From positions 590,581 through 654,580 of the forward strand of contig NZ_LR733519.1 in assembly GCF_902506145.1 (NCBI RefSeq): a stretch of DNA of 64,000 bases, in the 5' to 3' direction. Source of the stretch: Burkholderia sp. 8Y (GTDB lineage: Bacteria > Pseudomonadota > Gammaproteobacteria > Burkholderiales > Burkholderiaceae). A program made the translations under genes and the position numbers. The notes beneath the pieces were generated by a model, which was given only the letters and a program-made list of their open reading frames with translations, ran no database searches and was not told the origin of the DNA. This document shows, piece by piece, positions 47,621 through 56,122 of the stretch (position 1 is its first letter; each line of letters starts with the position of its first letter).

Positions 47621-49207
47621 ATGCGACGCCCCTTCACCGATTTTTCGTTACTTCACGCACCGCCGTGCGCTCAGTGGTTCGCCCGACAACCCGTGCTCGC
47701 GGGCTGGGTTGGTACCCTGATCAGCATGAGCGTGTTCGTCCTCACGCTAGGTATGCTGGCAACGGGCCGCCAGCAAGAGATCGACCGCGCGGTTGCCACG
47801 TCCGGCAATGTCGCGGTCACCCTGAGTCGGGAAGTTGCTCGCAACGTCGAGCTGTACGATCTGTCGTTGCAAGCGGTCGCTGAGGGAGCGGCAGACGAGC
47901 GTGTGAAAGCTCTCCCAAAAGATATGCGACATAGGGTCCTGTTCGACCGCTCCACCGCCGCTCGCTATGTCAGCGGCGTATTCGTCGTCGACCCTACAGG
48001 ACACATCGTTGAGGGGCGGGACGAGACGGCCGTACACGCCTACGTGGGCGACCGCGACTACTTCTTGGCGCACGTATCCCCCAGCAGTCCAAGCCGCGGC
48101 CTCTTTATCTCCCGTCCATACAATTCAAGAGCACGCGGGGGCGCGCCCTCAATCGCCTTGAGCCGTCGCATTTCCTTGTCGGACGGCAGCTTCGGCGGGA
48201 TCGCGTCGCTTGCGGTGAACATTGATTATTTCCAGGCGATGATGGAAGCACTGGCGGTCGGCCCGCACGGCACAGCGCTGATCCTGGAGACCGATGGCAC
48301 GGTTGTCGCCCGCAATCCTTCGCTGAAATCGGACGAGCCGAAAAACGTCGCGCACTCTCGTACGTTTGCCAGAATGCTTGCTGCCAAGCAGGGCTACTAC
48401 GTTGCGGATTCGCCCGTGGACGGCGTGAAAAGACTGTATTGCTTCGCGCGGGTGCCGGACACCAACCTAATAGCCGTCTTTGCGCCCTCCTACGACGACC
48501 TACTCGCCGGCTGGCGGCGCCGATCCTACGTGATTGGCTCACTTGCCCTGTTACTGAGCGCTGCGTTCGCGTGCGTCGTATGGGCGCTTGTCTTCGGCCT
48601 GCGGTACCGCATTGCATTGCAGGCAACGATCAGCCGGCTTGCCGACATTGATCCGCTGACTGAGGTGTCAAACCGGCGTTCCCTGCAACGGCTACTCGAG
48701 AACGCATGGCGTGCCTGTCAAGCTTCCGGTGAGCCGATGTCCATATTGTTCGTCGATGCCGACCACTTCAAGGATTACAACGATCAGCATGGGCACGCGG
48801 CTGGCGATGCAGCGCTAAAAATCATCGCGGAATGCCTGACGCGCCAAACGCGAGCGAACCACGATATTGTCGCCCGTTATGGCGGCGAAGAGTTCGTGGT
48901 CGTGCTGCCTGGAGCCGCGCTCGCTGATGGTGTACGAGCCGCCGAAGCGATACGTGACTGCGTTTATCAGGGATCGGTACGCCCTTCGCCGGAGGAAATG
49001 GCGCCGTTCACCGTCAGCATCGGATGTAGTGTCATACTGCCAACAACCGCTGTGACGCCAATGACCGGCCTGCTGGCGGCTGATAAAGCGCTCTACGCCG
49101 CAAAACTGCGCGGTCGTAACCGCGTGAGCGTCGCAACGGCCCCGATGTATGAACGAGCGAAGGACAAACGCGTGCAAAGCACCTCGGCTGCAGATCTTGC
49201 CTGTTGA
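47621..49207 (+). CDS. Membrane sensor diguanylate cyclase (dCache-GGDEF)
   Basis: The 528-residue protein has two membrane helices (about 26-48 and 302-326) around a periplasmic Cache-type sensor of about 250 residues (VSGVFVVDPTGHIVEG, YVGDRDYFLAH, YYVADSPVDGVKRLYCF). The cytoplasmic GGDEF domain contains ADIDPLTEVSNRRSL, FVDADHFKDYNDQHGHAAGD and ARYGGEEFVVVLPG, so it looks active. The RxxD inhibitory site is not in register (Arg-Ala-Asn-His-Asp, one residue too long), suggesting less product inhibition than the neighbouring cyclase. AGGAAG lies about 10 bases before ATG 47621. It senses an external small ligand not identifiable from sequence. Confidence 0.9.
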   Translation: MRRPFTDFSLLHAPPCAQWFARQPVLAGWVGTLISMSVFVLTLGMLATGRQQEIDRAVATSGNVAVTLSREVARNVELYDLSLQAVAEGAADERVKALPKDMRHRVLFDRSTAARYVSGVFVVDPTGHIVEGRDETAVHAYVGDRDYFLAHVSPSSPSRGLFISRPYNSRARGGAPSIALSRRISLSDGSFGGIASLAVNIDYFQAMMEALAVGPHGTALILETDGTVVARNPSLKSDEPKNVAHSRTFARMLAAKQGYYVADSPVDGVKRLYCFARVPDTNLIAVFAPSYDDLLAGWRRRSYVIGSLALLLSAAFACVVWALVFGLRYRIALQATISRLADIDPLTEVSNRRSLQRLLENAWRACQASGEPMSILFVDADHFKDYNDQHGHAAGDAALKIIAECLTRQTRANHDIVARYGGEEFVVVLPGAALADGVRAAEAIRDCVYQGSVRPSPEEMAPFTVSIGCSVILPTTAVTPMTGLLAADKALYAAKLRGRNRVSVATAPMYERAKDKRVQSTSAADLAC

Positions 49208-49278
49208 GATAACCCGCTCCAACGTACCCCGGCAGTCCACACGGACGTCACCTTGGCGCGTTCCCAAGCTATTCTCGG

Positions 49279-49440
49279 TCGACCGATAACCCACGCCGGG
49301 TTCCTGAGCGCCATCGAAAAGCCAATCTTGAACGCGGCCCCCGCTGAATCATGGTTGGCCATGACGATGTCTGCCGGGCGGATCAGGTCGATTTTCGCGT
49401 TATAAAGCAATCGCGCGGCTTCCTTGCCTGTGAAGAGACG
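49279..49440 (-). pseudogene. Remnant of a nucleoside 2-deoxyribosyltransferase-like gene
   Basis: On the minus strand a 54-codon stretch encodes LYNAKIDLIRPADIVMANHD followed by SAGAAFKIGFSMALRNPAWV. This recalls the core of nucleoside 2-deoxyribosyltransferases, where an acidic residue and a GT-FE-GFA-ALGKPV block bind the sugar. The expected glutamate is Lys, the loop between blocks is shortened, and no full gene surrounds it. It lies next to the solitary IS91-type end. Confidence 0.45.
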
Positions 49441-49565
49441 AGGGCAACTGGCGATTGTGTCGGTCGCTTTTTGCCTTTCCAGAAGCACAGTCGCGGGTCG
49501 CTGGACAAGTTTCACTGAATTGTCGTATTGCGCCGCCGATGAACATTGATGCTTCCATTCCGCGC

Positions 49566-49631
49566 GAGTTGACGTGCCGACGTATCGGGGCAGGCATCCA
49601 ACAACCCTAAACATGAAGGGACGTTCGGAAC
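49566..49631 (+). repeat. Solitary IS91-type right end
   Basis: The stretch GAGTTGAC…GGGGCAGGCATCC then ACAACCCTAAACA matches the right end of IS91-type unit 1 (11687-11733), with about 9 of 48 positions different. A GAAC follows at 49628-49631. No transposase or left end is nearby, so it is an orphan end left by one-ended movement or deletion. Confidence 0.65.
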
Positions 49632-49735
49632 ACATGCACACAGGGTCCGATTCCAATGCGACACCGGCCATCCACCCCAGAAATATATGGAGCATCGACC
49701 CGTCATGTCACAACGTCAGCTCTTGTGTGCCTTAC

Positions 49736-50950
49736 TCACGACGTTCCAGGCAGGCGACGCAGCCTAACGAAGGAAAGTAGCAAGATTGCCGCAACGCAAA
49801 ACACCGCACCGACGTAGAAGGTCGCTGCTGGATTAACGCGATCCCAGATTACTCCAGCCAGTGCACTAGATAACAACGTGACGCCTCCGCTGAACAGGTT
49901 GAAGAACCCAAACGCGGTTCCACGGGAGCCAGATGGCGCAGCGTGTGCAACCATGGTGGAGAGCAGGCCCTGTGTCATGCCCATATGCATCCCCCAGAGG
50001 GCGACGCCGGCCAAGACGAAGCCCCAGTGTGCTCCCTGCGCGAGCACAAGGTCAGCGGCGATAAGAACGCCAAGGCCGCCGATGAGCAGCCGCGTTTGGC
50101 TGAATCGGTCTGCGAGTTTGCCGAACGGGTATGCGCAGAACGCGTACACGACATTCATCGCAACCATAACGAGTGGAACGAGTGCCGGCGGCACGCCACT
50201 TCCCATCGCTCGGAGAATAAGAAACGCTTCGCTGAAGCGCGCCAGCGAAAAAACAGCGCCAATGGCGACGACCCACCAGTAGCCGCTGCCAAGTTCGACG
50301 AGCTTTCGCCAGCGAACCGGCCCCGCGCCTCTCGAGCCCTTAGTCTTCTGCGTGTGCGTCGGCTCCTTGATGCCGGTAGCGAGCAGCGCGACCGCGAACA
50401 AGCCCGGTATGACCGCGAGCCAAAACGCGAGTCGATATTTGTCGGAGAACGCGAGCATAACGCCGACAGCCACCAAGGGGCCGACGAACGCGCCGACGGT
50501 GTCGAGGGACTGACGCAATCCGTACGCAGCGCCGCGCAGGTGAGGGGGCGTGACGTCCGCAACCAGCGCATCGCGCGGCGCGCCTCTGATGCCTTTCCCT
50601 ACGCGATCCAGTACACGCGCGCTCACGACGACGCCGATTGTAGGAGCTATCGCAAAAAGCGGCTTGCTCAAAGCTCCGAGGGCATAGCCCGTGACGGCGA
50701 GCCACTTTCGATTCCGGAGATAGTCGCTTAGCGCGCCCGAGAACACCTTGACGATGGGCGCGGTAGCCTCGGCAAGGCCTTCGACGAGGCCGATGGTGGT
50801 AGCACTAGCGCCCAGGCTGGCAAACATGAACATCGGAAGCAAGCTATGGATGATCTCTGATGACACGTCCATGAGCAGGCTGACACACCCGAGAACCCAG
50901 ACGCTTCGCGGTATCTGGCGAAGGATGCTTAGTCGCTGCTGGCTTTCCAT
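49736..50950 (-). CDS. MFS transporter
   Basis: The 404-residue protein has about twelve membrane helices. The MFS motif A appears between helices 2 and 3 (GALSDYLRNRKWLAVTGYA) and in weaker form in the second half (FGKLADRFSQTRLLIGGLG). The segment RVLDRVGKGIRGAPRDALVA is typical of a Burkholderia MFS branch of unknown substrate. ATG 50950, preceded by AAGGA, is chosen; the longer frame upstream is not hydrophobic or conserved. It is divergent from the dmeR/dmeF remains, so a metal-related role is conceivable, but this is only a guess. Confidence 0.87.
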   Translation of the reverse strand: MESQQRLSILRQIPRSVWVLGCVSLLMDVSSEIIHSLLPMFMFASLGASATTIGLVEGLAEATAPIVKVFSGALSDYLRNRKWLAVTGYALGALSKPLFAIAPTIGVVVSARVLDRVGKGIRGAPRDALVADVTPPHLRGAAYGLRQSLDTVGAFVGPLVAVGVMLAFSDKYRLAFWLAVIPGLFAVALLATGIKEPTHTQKTKGSRGAGPVRWRKLVELGSGYWWVVAIGAVFSLARFSEAFLILRAMGSGVPPALVPLVMVAMNVVYAFCAYPFGKLADRFSQTRLLIGGLGVLIAADLVLAQGAHWGFVLAGVALWGMHMGMTQGLLSTMVAHAAPSGSRGTAFGFFNLFSGGVTLLSSALAGVIWDRVNPAATFYVGAVFCVAAILLLSFVRLRRLPGTS

Positions 50951-51011
50951 TTTCCTTGATGGTGGGTGGTGGTTCGTATCGCATGGCCGTGTACGCCCCA
51001 TATAACTGACA

Positions 51012-51561
51012 TTGTCATACGACCAACGACAAAGCGCCTCTGGGTGCGGGCGAGTACAGATTCGAGAAAAACAGAAGCCGCTAAATCGCATTTGCCGAAT
51101 AAAGGGGCAGGTCGAAGCTATTGAAAGGGCATTGGAGGACAAGGGCGGTTGCATGGTCTGCGCTCGTTTTCCTCATGGGTGCGCCCCGGAGGATGGGGTC
51201 GTGTGCCGCTAGCACGAGCACGACGCAACGTCGGCCGAAACCCGCGACCACAATATCCGCTCTGCCTACATACACGTCATCGCCGACGCCGCCGTTCCGG
51301 TGCTGGCGATCATCGGCTTGCTGCTGGGCGCGCGCGTTCGGATGCGTCTGGATGGACCCGTTTGCGCGCGTAATCGGCTCGCTGGTGATTGCAAATTGGT
51401 CGTGGGGCTCGATGCGCAATACAGGCGGCATTTTGCTGGACATGAATCCGGATAGACGCATGTCGGAAAACGTCCGTCATATCATTCAGGACAACGGCGA
51501 CACCGTGCTTGACCTCCATGTCTGGCGCGTCGGTCCAGGGCATATGAGCGTGATCGCATAA
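51012..51561 (+). pseudogene. Collapsed dmeR-dmeF-like pair (metal sensor + CDF efflux)
   Basis: The first part (to about 51160) encodes LNRICRIKGQVEAIERALED, the helix 1 start of a CsoR/RcnR-type metal-sensing repressor. After about 40 residues the frame is lost. Then parts of a cation-diffusion facilitator follow in two frames: HNIRSAYIHVIADAAVPVLA and, from about 51340, WMDPFARVIGSLVIANWSWG then VADLHVWRVGPGH-like sequence (VLDLHVWRVGPGHMSVIA). DmeR-DmeF operons export Co/Ni. An internal deletion plus a frameshift fused the pair into a non-functional remnant. Confidence 0.7.
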
Positions 51562-52289
51562 AACCAGAAAACCCGTCTTTCGTTCAGCTTTTCGCTTGGC
51601 GACTCGTATCGAGTGTCGCCTTGTGCGCATGTCGGCGGCCCGTCTCATCGAGAACGTTACGGAGCCAATGGTCCGTCGTGTTCCTCGATGACCTCGATGC
51701 ATGGCGTTTCAACTGCCATCGCTCACGCCACTGCGCGAGTTGGCTTCACTTCTACCGTCACATGCGACAGTCCCTTAAAACGCTCCGGTGCTGCGCGGTA
51801 GGAGCCCGGATTGCGGCGAGCCTCACTCGTCGCCACCGAAAAGGTCCTGCGCATCATCAACCAAGACTAAGCTAAATTGGGTCGCAGAGGCCGCTACCCG
51901 CGGCGCGGGACCTGGTCTACCGTTCACTTCGAGCGGTCGATTCATTGCGCCGCAACGGCCTGCATAATTCGCGGGCTCTCACGCGGGTCAACCGACCCAT
52001 CGAAGTTTCAACGGTGAGAGTTTGATACGGTGTACGAACGGCTGGCTGGCCTGATCCCTTATTCGTCGAGGTGGTCCGGCACCAAACACTCGAATGTCTG
52101 CCCCGCCCGCTCCTTGATAGCCGCCAAACTCGTCTTTAAGAAATGGCAACAACCTGGAGAAAATTATCCGCACGGTTGCGATTGCGGCTGCCATCATATG
52201 GAGTAAGCGAATATAACAAATGTTCTCATAAGAAATCTGCGGTAAGCGAATGCTAGGATTAGCACCCGCTCTGCTATTTGGCTGCTGAC
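51562..52289. other. Gap with no supported gene
   Basis: About 730 bases. The first 200 could hold the degraded tail of the CDF gene. The rest has only short overlapping frames. Confidence 0.4.
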
Positions 52290-52544
52290 ATGGACAATAG
52301 GGACGTCTTTGTGAGGTTGAAAGAACGGGTCGAGCGTCAGATTGAACAGCGAGAGGCGGAACTCATTCCCTTTCACGAGTATGTCCACTCGCTGGAGACA
52401 GCGGGCTACGACAGCACAGCGGCTCGCTATGTTTTGGGCTGCATGGAGCACGAGCTAGCCGCGTGGGCCGAGGTGTACGAGGGAATGAACTCGTTTGATC
52501 CCGTTGTGCCCGTGCGCGCTCGTGCGCAACGCGTACGAACCTAG
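52290..52544 (+). CDS. Small hypothetical protein
   Basis: The 84-residue frame from ATG 52290 has protein-like composition: a charged helix DVFVRLKERVERQIEQREAE, then SLETAGYDSTAARYVLGCME and a helix to about residue 70, with a basic tail. It is probably a small cytoplasmic helical protein. There is no good ribosome site, and I know no family. The region upstream is locally AT-rich (52190-52270), consistent with a promoter. Confidence 0.5.
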   Translation: MDNRDVFVRLKERVERQIEQREAELIPFHEYVHSLETAGYDSTAARYVLGCMEHELAAWAEVYEGMNSFDPVVPVRARAQRVRT

Positions 52545-53218
52545 GACGGGCCGGGATTGCGCGCGGCTGCTCGCTGCTCCCTCGGCCACGACATCGGCTC
52601 CAAGTTGAAAACGGAGCGGCATTCGGAACGCTCTAATAATCCACAGGCCCCGGCTATCCGCTGCGTTCCACCGGATTGCATCTCGTCTAGGGTCTTGCAG
52701 CGGCGTCAAGAGGGGATATCGCCGCCGTCCGGCCGCGCAGAACCAGCCGAGCCGGTTCTATGGGCGTCGAACGGCGGGTTGAGCCAAACCGGTCTCCGCA
52801 CCCCGCAAAGGCAACATGCCAAAAAGAGCGCCCCTCAAGCACATTAGGTTGTCCTCGGTGGCCGGCCATTCGCCGGCGCGCGTCTTGCAGGATTCGGTCC
52901 CTGAGCGGTCAGACAACTTTCTCGGAACCGGTCAGTCACCGGATTCATGTTTTGCGGTCTGGAGCGCCGATCAGCAGCCGCTGGCGACCTGACCCAGTGG
53001 CCAACGTCCGACCCGCCACACGCGATGGACTTCAATGGCCCGTCTGGGACAAGGAAATGGGGCAAGTGCTCCGCAACGCCGACCGCAGGCAAATCATTGG
53101 CTTCCGGTAGCGCCTCGACAGCGGCGGGGTGCGCGTGGCCGCCGATCGAAGTTTGCATTGCAAGTCCTTCTCGCCAGCGAGCCTCAAAGGCCACAAGATC
53201 CGTTTGATTCCGAATGAC
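52545..53218. other. Gap downstream of the arsenite pump
   Basis: In about 670 bases, where arsC or another ars gene would often follow, I find no recognisable gene. The frames are short and lack the arsenate-reductase Cys motif. Confidence 0.45.
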
Positions 53219-54289
53219 TCAGGCGCACTCGTACCAACCTTTTGAGCGGTTGACGATACGCACCACGAGCAGCATGACGGGCACCTCGATCAGCACGCCC
53301 ACGACCGTGGCGAGCGCGGCTCCTGAGTTGAATCCGAACAGGCCGATTGCCGTTGCGACCGCCAGTTCGAAGAAGTTCGACGCGCCAATCAGCGCCGACG
53401 GACACGCAATGTTGTGCTTCTCGCCGACTGCCCGATTGAGCCAGTAGGCGAGCGCCGAATTGAAGAATACCTGGATCAGAATCGGCACGGCGAGCAGCAC
53501 GATGACGAGCGGCTGCTTCAGGATCGCCGCACCCTGGAACGCGAAAAGCAGTACCAGTGTCGCCAGCAACGCGGTGATGGACCAGGGGCCGATTTTTGCC
53601 ATCGTTGCATCGAACACCGCCTGCCCCTTGGCGAGCAGCGCCTTTCGCAGAATCTGAGCGAGGAGGACGGGAACCACGATATAAAGCAAGACGGACGTGA
53701 GCAGCGTCGCCCACGGCACGGCAATCGCGGAAAGACCGAGAAGCAGGCCGACGAGCGGCGCAAAGGCGACGACCATGATGCTATCGTTTAGCGCAACCTG
53801 GGAGAGCGTGAACAGCGGATCGCCACCGGTCAAGCGACTCCACACGAACACCATCGCTGTACAGGGCGCGGCCGCAAGCAGGATCAGGCCCGCGATGTAA
53901 CTGTCGAGTTGATCTGCAGGCAGTATCGGTGCGAACAGGTGCTTGATGAAGAGCCACGCGAGCAACGCCATCGAGAATGGTTTGACGAGCCAGTTCACGG
54001 CGAGCGTGACGCCGATGCCCTTAACGTGGTGGCGCACTTCATGTAGCGCACCGAAGTCGACCTTGACCAGCATCGGGATAACCATCACCCATATCAGCAG
54101 GCCGACAGGCAGGTTGACGTGCGCATATTCCAACTGCCCGATCGCCTGGAAGACTCCAGGCAGGGCCTGCCCAAGCAGAATGCCAGCGACGATGCACAGC
54201 GCGACCCAGACGGTCAGGTATCGCTCAAAGAAGCTGATGGCCGGTCCAGCGGCCGACTTCCGAGAAGCGGCAACATTGGGAATGTTCAT
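53219..54289 (-). CDS. ACR3-family arsenite efflux permease
   Basis: The 356-residue protein has ten membrane helices and the ACR3 signatures NLPVGLLIWVMVIPMLVKVD, AGLILLAAAPCTAMVFVWSR (essential Cys143) and GDPLFTLSQVALNDSIMVVA. It expels arsenite, driven by the proton gradient. ATG 54289 is the start, just before the broken middle gene of the operon. It appears complete and is the last gene of an arsR-led minus-strand operon. No ArsA ATPase or ArsC reductase is present here, so arsenate reduction would need genes elsewhere. Confidence 0.93.
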   Translation of the reverse strand: MNIPNVAASRKSAAGPAISFFERYLTVWVALCIVAGILLGQALPGVFQAIGQLEYAHVNLPVGLLIWVMVIPMLVKVDFGALHEVRHHVKGIGVTLAVNWLVKPFSMALLAWLFIKHLFAPILPADQLDSYIAGLILLAAAPCTAMVFVWSRLTGGDPLFTLSQVALNDSIMVVAFAPLVGLLLGLSAIAVPWATLLTSVLLYIVVPVLLAQILRKALLAKGQAVFDATMAKIGPWSITALLATLVLLFAFQGAAILKQPLVIVLLAVPILIQVFFNSALAYWLNRAVGEKHNIACPSALIGASNFFELAVATAIGLFGFNSGAALATVVGVLIEVPVMLLVVRIVNRSKGWYECA

Positions 54290-54310
54290 GGGTGACTCGA
54301 TAGAAGGGAT

Positions 54311-54707
54311 TCAGCTCGAAGGCTTCAGATGCTCGCTGTACCACTGGAACGGGATGTCATGCAGCGCCTGCTGCAGTTCGGCGTTGTCCAGACGCATGCG
54401 GTAGCCGATTGCTTCGCGCGTGAGTTCGAACGCGTGCCGCTTGCCTTCATCGTCGCCCGGTGCGTTTGACGGATCGGCGTGGCCCCGGTAGACCTTGACA
54501 GAGATAAACCGCGCCGGCCTTCGCGCCGCGCGTTGAAATCGCGAAGAAGTTCACGCGTAAATCGTCCAGCATCCATTTTGCGTAGTCCGCCTGCCCGCGC
54601 CCCCGCCCTGCGGCGAACAGTTTTGCATAGGAGGCGATACTGGCTGCAACGTCATCAACGTGGTCGGGGATGTAACCTTCAGGGTGGTCCTCCTTCAGCA
54701 TTTGCAT
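54311..54707 (-). pseudogene. Broken middle gene of the ars operon (arsI-like start)
   Basis: The 5' part encodes HVDDVAASIASYAKLFAA and DYAKWMLDDLRVNF-AISTRG, as in ArsI/CadI glyoxalase-fold C-As lyases, but with an extra base in the Phe codons and an altered N-terminus. The frame is lost at about 54520. A different frame then encodes KVYRGHADPSNAPGDDEGKR and IGYRMRLDNAELQQALHDIP to the stop at 54311, a tail that I do not recognise and that is not ArsI. The gene seems to be a fusion of two damaged genes. Its ATG overlaps the arsR end, so the original operon order was arsR, arsI-like, unknown, acr3. Confidence 0.6.
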
Positions 54708-55018
54708 GAGTCGGCGCCTGGATCAAGGCAAGGTTGCCCCTGGCAGCAATTTTCGGTCAGAAAGCCGAGCACCGCGCTCATGCGGTCATATGCGGCTCGA
54801 TAGATCAGGCTGCGCCCGTCGCGCTGCTGCGTGACCAGCCCCGCGTGCATCAGCTCCTTGAGGTGAAAGGAGAGCGTCGCGTTGGGAACATCGAGCTGCT
54901 CGGCAATGGCGCCCGGCGTCAATCCGGTCGGACCAGCGACGACCAGCATGCGGAACACATGCAGACGTAGCTCGTGGGCGAGCGCGGCGAGGGCCCGGAC
55001 AACTTCCATGGTTTCCAT
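54695..55018 (-). CDS. arsR: ArsR-family arsenic-responsive repressor
   Basis: The 107-residue winged-helix protein shows AHELRLHVFRMLVVAGPTGL (about 14-33), the recognition helix region VPNATLSFHLKELMHAGLV and the wing QRDGRSLIYRAAY. The classical alpha-3 CVC metal site is absent. Instead the C-terminus carries Cys91-Cys92, Cys97, Cys105 and Cys107, like the vicinal-Cys As(III) site of the Acidithiobacillus-type ArsR. It should repress this operon until arsenite binds. ATG 55018 is 6 bases from the -10 box; the ATG at 55009 is an alternative start. Confidence 0.9.
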   Translation of the reverse strand: METMEVVRALAALAHELRLHVFRMLVVAGPTGLTPGAIAEQLDVPNATLSFHLKELMHAGLVTQQRDGRSLIYRAAYDRMSAVLGFLTENCCQGQPCLDPGADSCKC

Positions 55019-55024
55019 ATTTCC

Positions 55025-55053
55025 AATATAATAGAAAGACTGCGCGAAAGCAA
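55025..55053 (-). promoter_or_regulatory. Promoter of the ars operon
   Basis: On the minus strand TTGCTT (55053-55048) and TATATT (55030-55025) are separated by 17 bases. Transcription would start near 55018, at or beside the arsR ATG, so the mRNA is leaderless or nearly so. The AT-rich stretch 55010-55035 probably holds the ArsR operator. Confidence 0.55.
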
Positions 55054-55293
55054 GCCGCTGCGGCGGGGCAATGAAGGCTACCGCTTTGCAAGTGGACCTA
55101 GTCGAGACGATGGGTCAAAAGGCAGTCCGGGTCGGGTTGCGTCAGCCCCGTTCGGCGAATCTATTGCCGCAAAGCGGCCAGTGAAACCTGAGCACGCACA
55201 GTAGCCGGACGTCATTGCAAAGTCACAATGCGCGCTCCAAATGCCCGCCGGCTCGATGTACCCGTCCCTACCTGATGTGTTCCTGGAAAAGCA

Positions 55294-55539
55294 ATGCGTT
55301 CTCTTAACACCCGTTATCGGGGATTCCGACTAGTCGCGTCCGCCCGGGCGGACTGCGATGGCCTACACGCCGCTAGTGTCATCATTCGAAAACACGGCCA
55401 TCCGGCTCGTAGCTTCAACGACCTCGACCTCTTCCACGACGATTTTGACGCCCTCCAATACGCAACCACCTGGGGACGCATCTGGATAGAGGCGAACGTG
55501 CGATCTCCCGCATTGTCGCAAGCTGCTAGCGACCGGTAA
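55294..55539 (+). CDS. Small hypothetical protein (Burkholderia-type)
   Basis: The 81-residue frame encodes TRYRGFRLVASARADCDGLH, ASVIIRKHG and FDALQYATTWGRIWIEANV. It resembles short uncharacterised proteins frequent in Burkholderia genomes that combine a YRGF beta-hairpin with a C-terminal GR-WI helix. It is likely cytoplasmic; the function is unknown. GGAAAAG lies just before ATG 55294. Confidence 0.6.
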   Translation: MRSLNTRYRGFRLVASARADCDGLHAASVIIRKHGHPARSFNDLDLFHDDFDALQYATTWGRIWIEANVRSPALSQAASDR

Positions 55540-55540
55540 G

Positions 55541-56122
55541 CCGAAGCGCCACCGGCATCGCACTCCCGACCTTTTCCTCTTTTATACGAATCCGCTTCGG
55601 ACAACGCACCGCGCGGCAGGTCTGAGCATCTTGCCGCAGCCCGAACGCGGGGATCTCGTCGCACAGGCACCCGGCCTGTTCCGCCAGCGGACGCGGACAC
55701 CGGCACGACGAGCGCGGGGCGTGCGTCGTCGAAACCGGCAAACATCAGTCTGGGTCAAGGTCAACATTGCGACTAATCCGTTGGGTTGCGGCAGCGCTTT
55801 GCCGGCAGCAAGGCCTTCTGATTGTGCGGTTCGGTGTTTTTAATAATGAGGTTTTCTAACTAAAAGGAACAGTGCTTCTCGGGCGCATACGCCGTCAGCA
55901 ACGTGCCCATCGGGGATAAGCGTGATGAGCTCTCTCCTGCTTGGACCGTCGTCGGAGCCGTACGCAACGAACCGCACCTGCAGGAGATTGCGTTCCAACA
56001 CAGCCTGGGCGTGACGCCCAGCGTTTCTCGGCATTGGATCGCCCAGCTACCGGAGTTCCCCTGCAAGCAATTACGAATGATGCTACATCACCGTTTGACT
56101 GTCTTTTCGGGACGTACGCGCC
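55541..56122. other. Gap before the CYTH-CHAD remnant
   Basis: About 580 bases with no supported gene. A minus-strand start (MFAGFDDARPALVVPVSA) near 55745 is protein-like for about 18 residues and then becomes arginine-rich. Confidence 0.4.

Noticed and set aside
52687..53210. arsC or other ars gene after the ACR3 pump
   Set aside because: No frame carries the arsenate-reductase active-site Cys loop or any ars-family motif.
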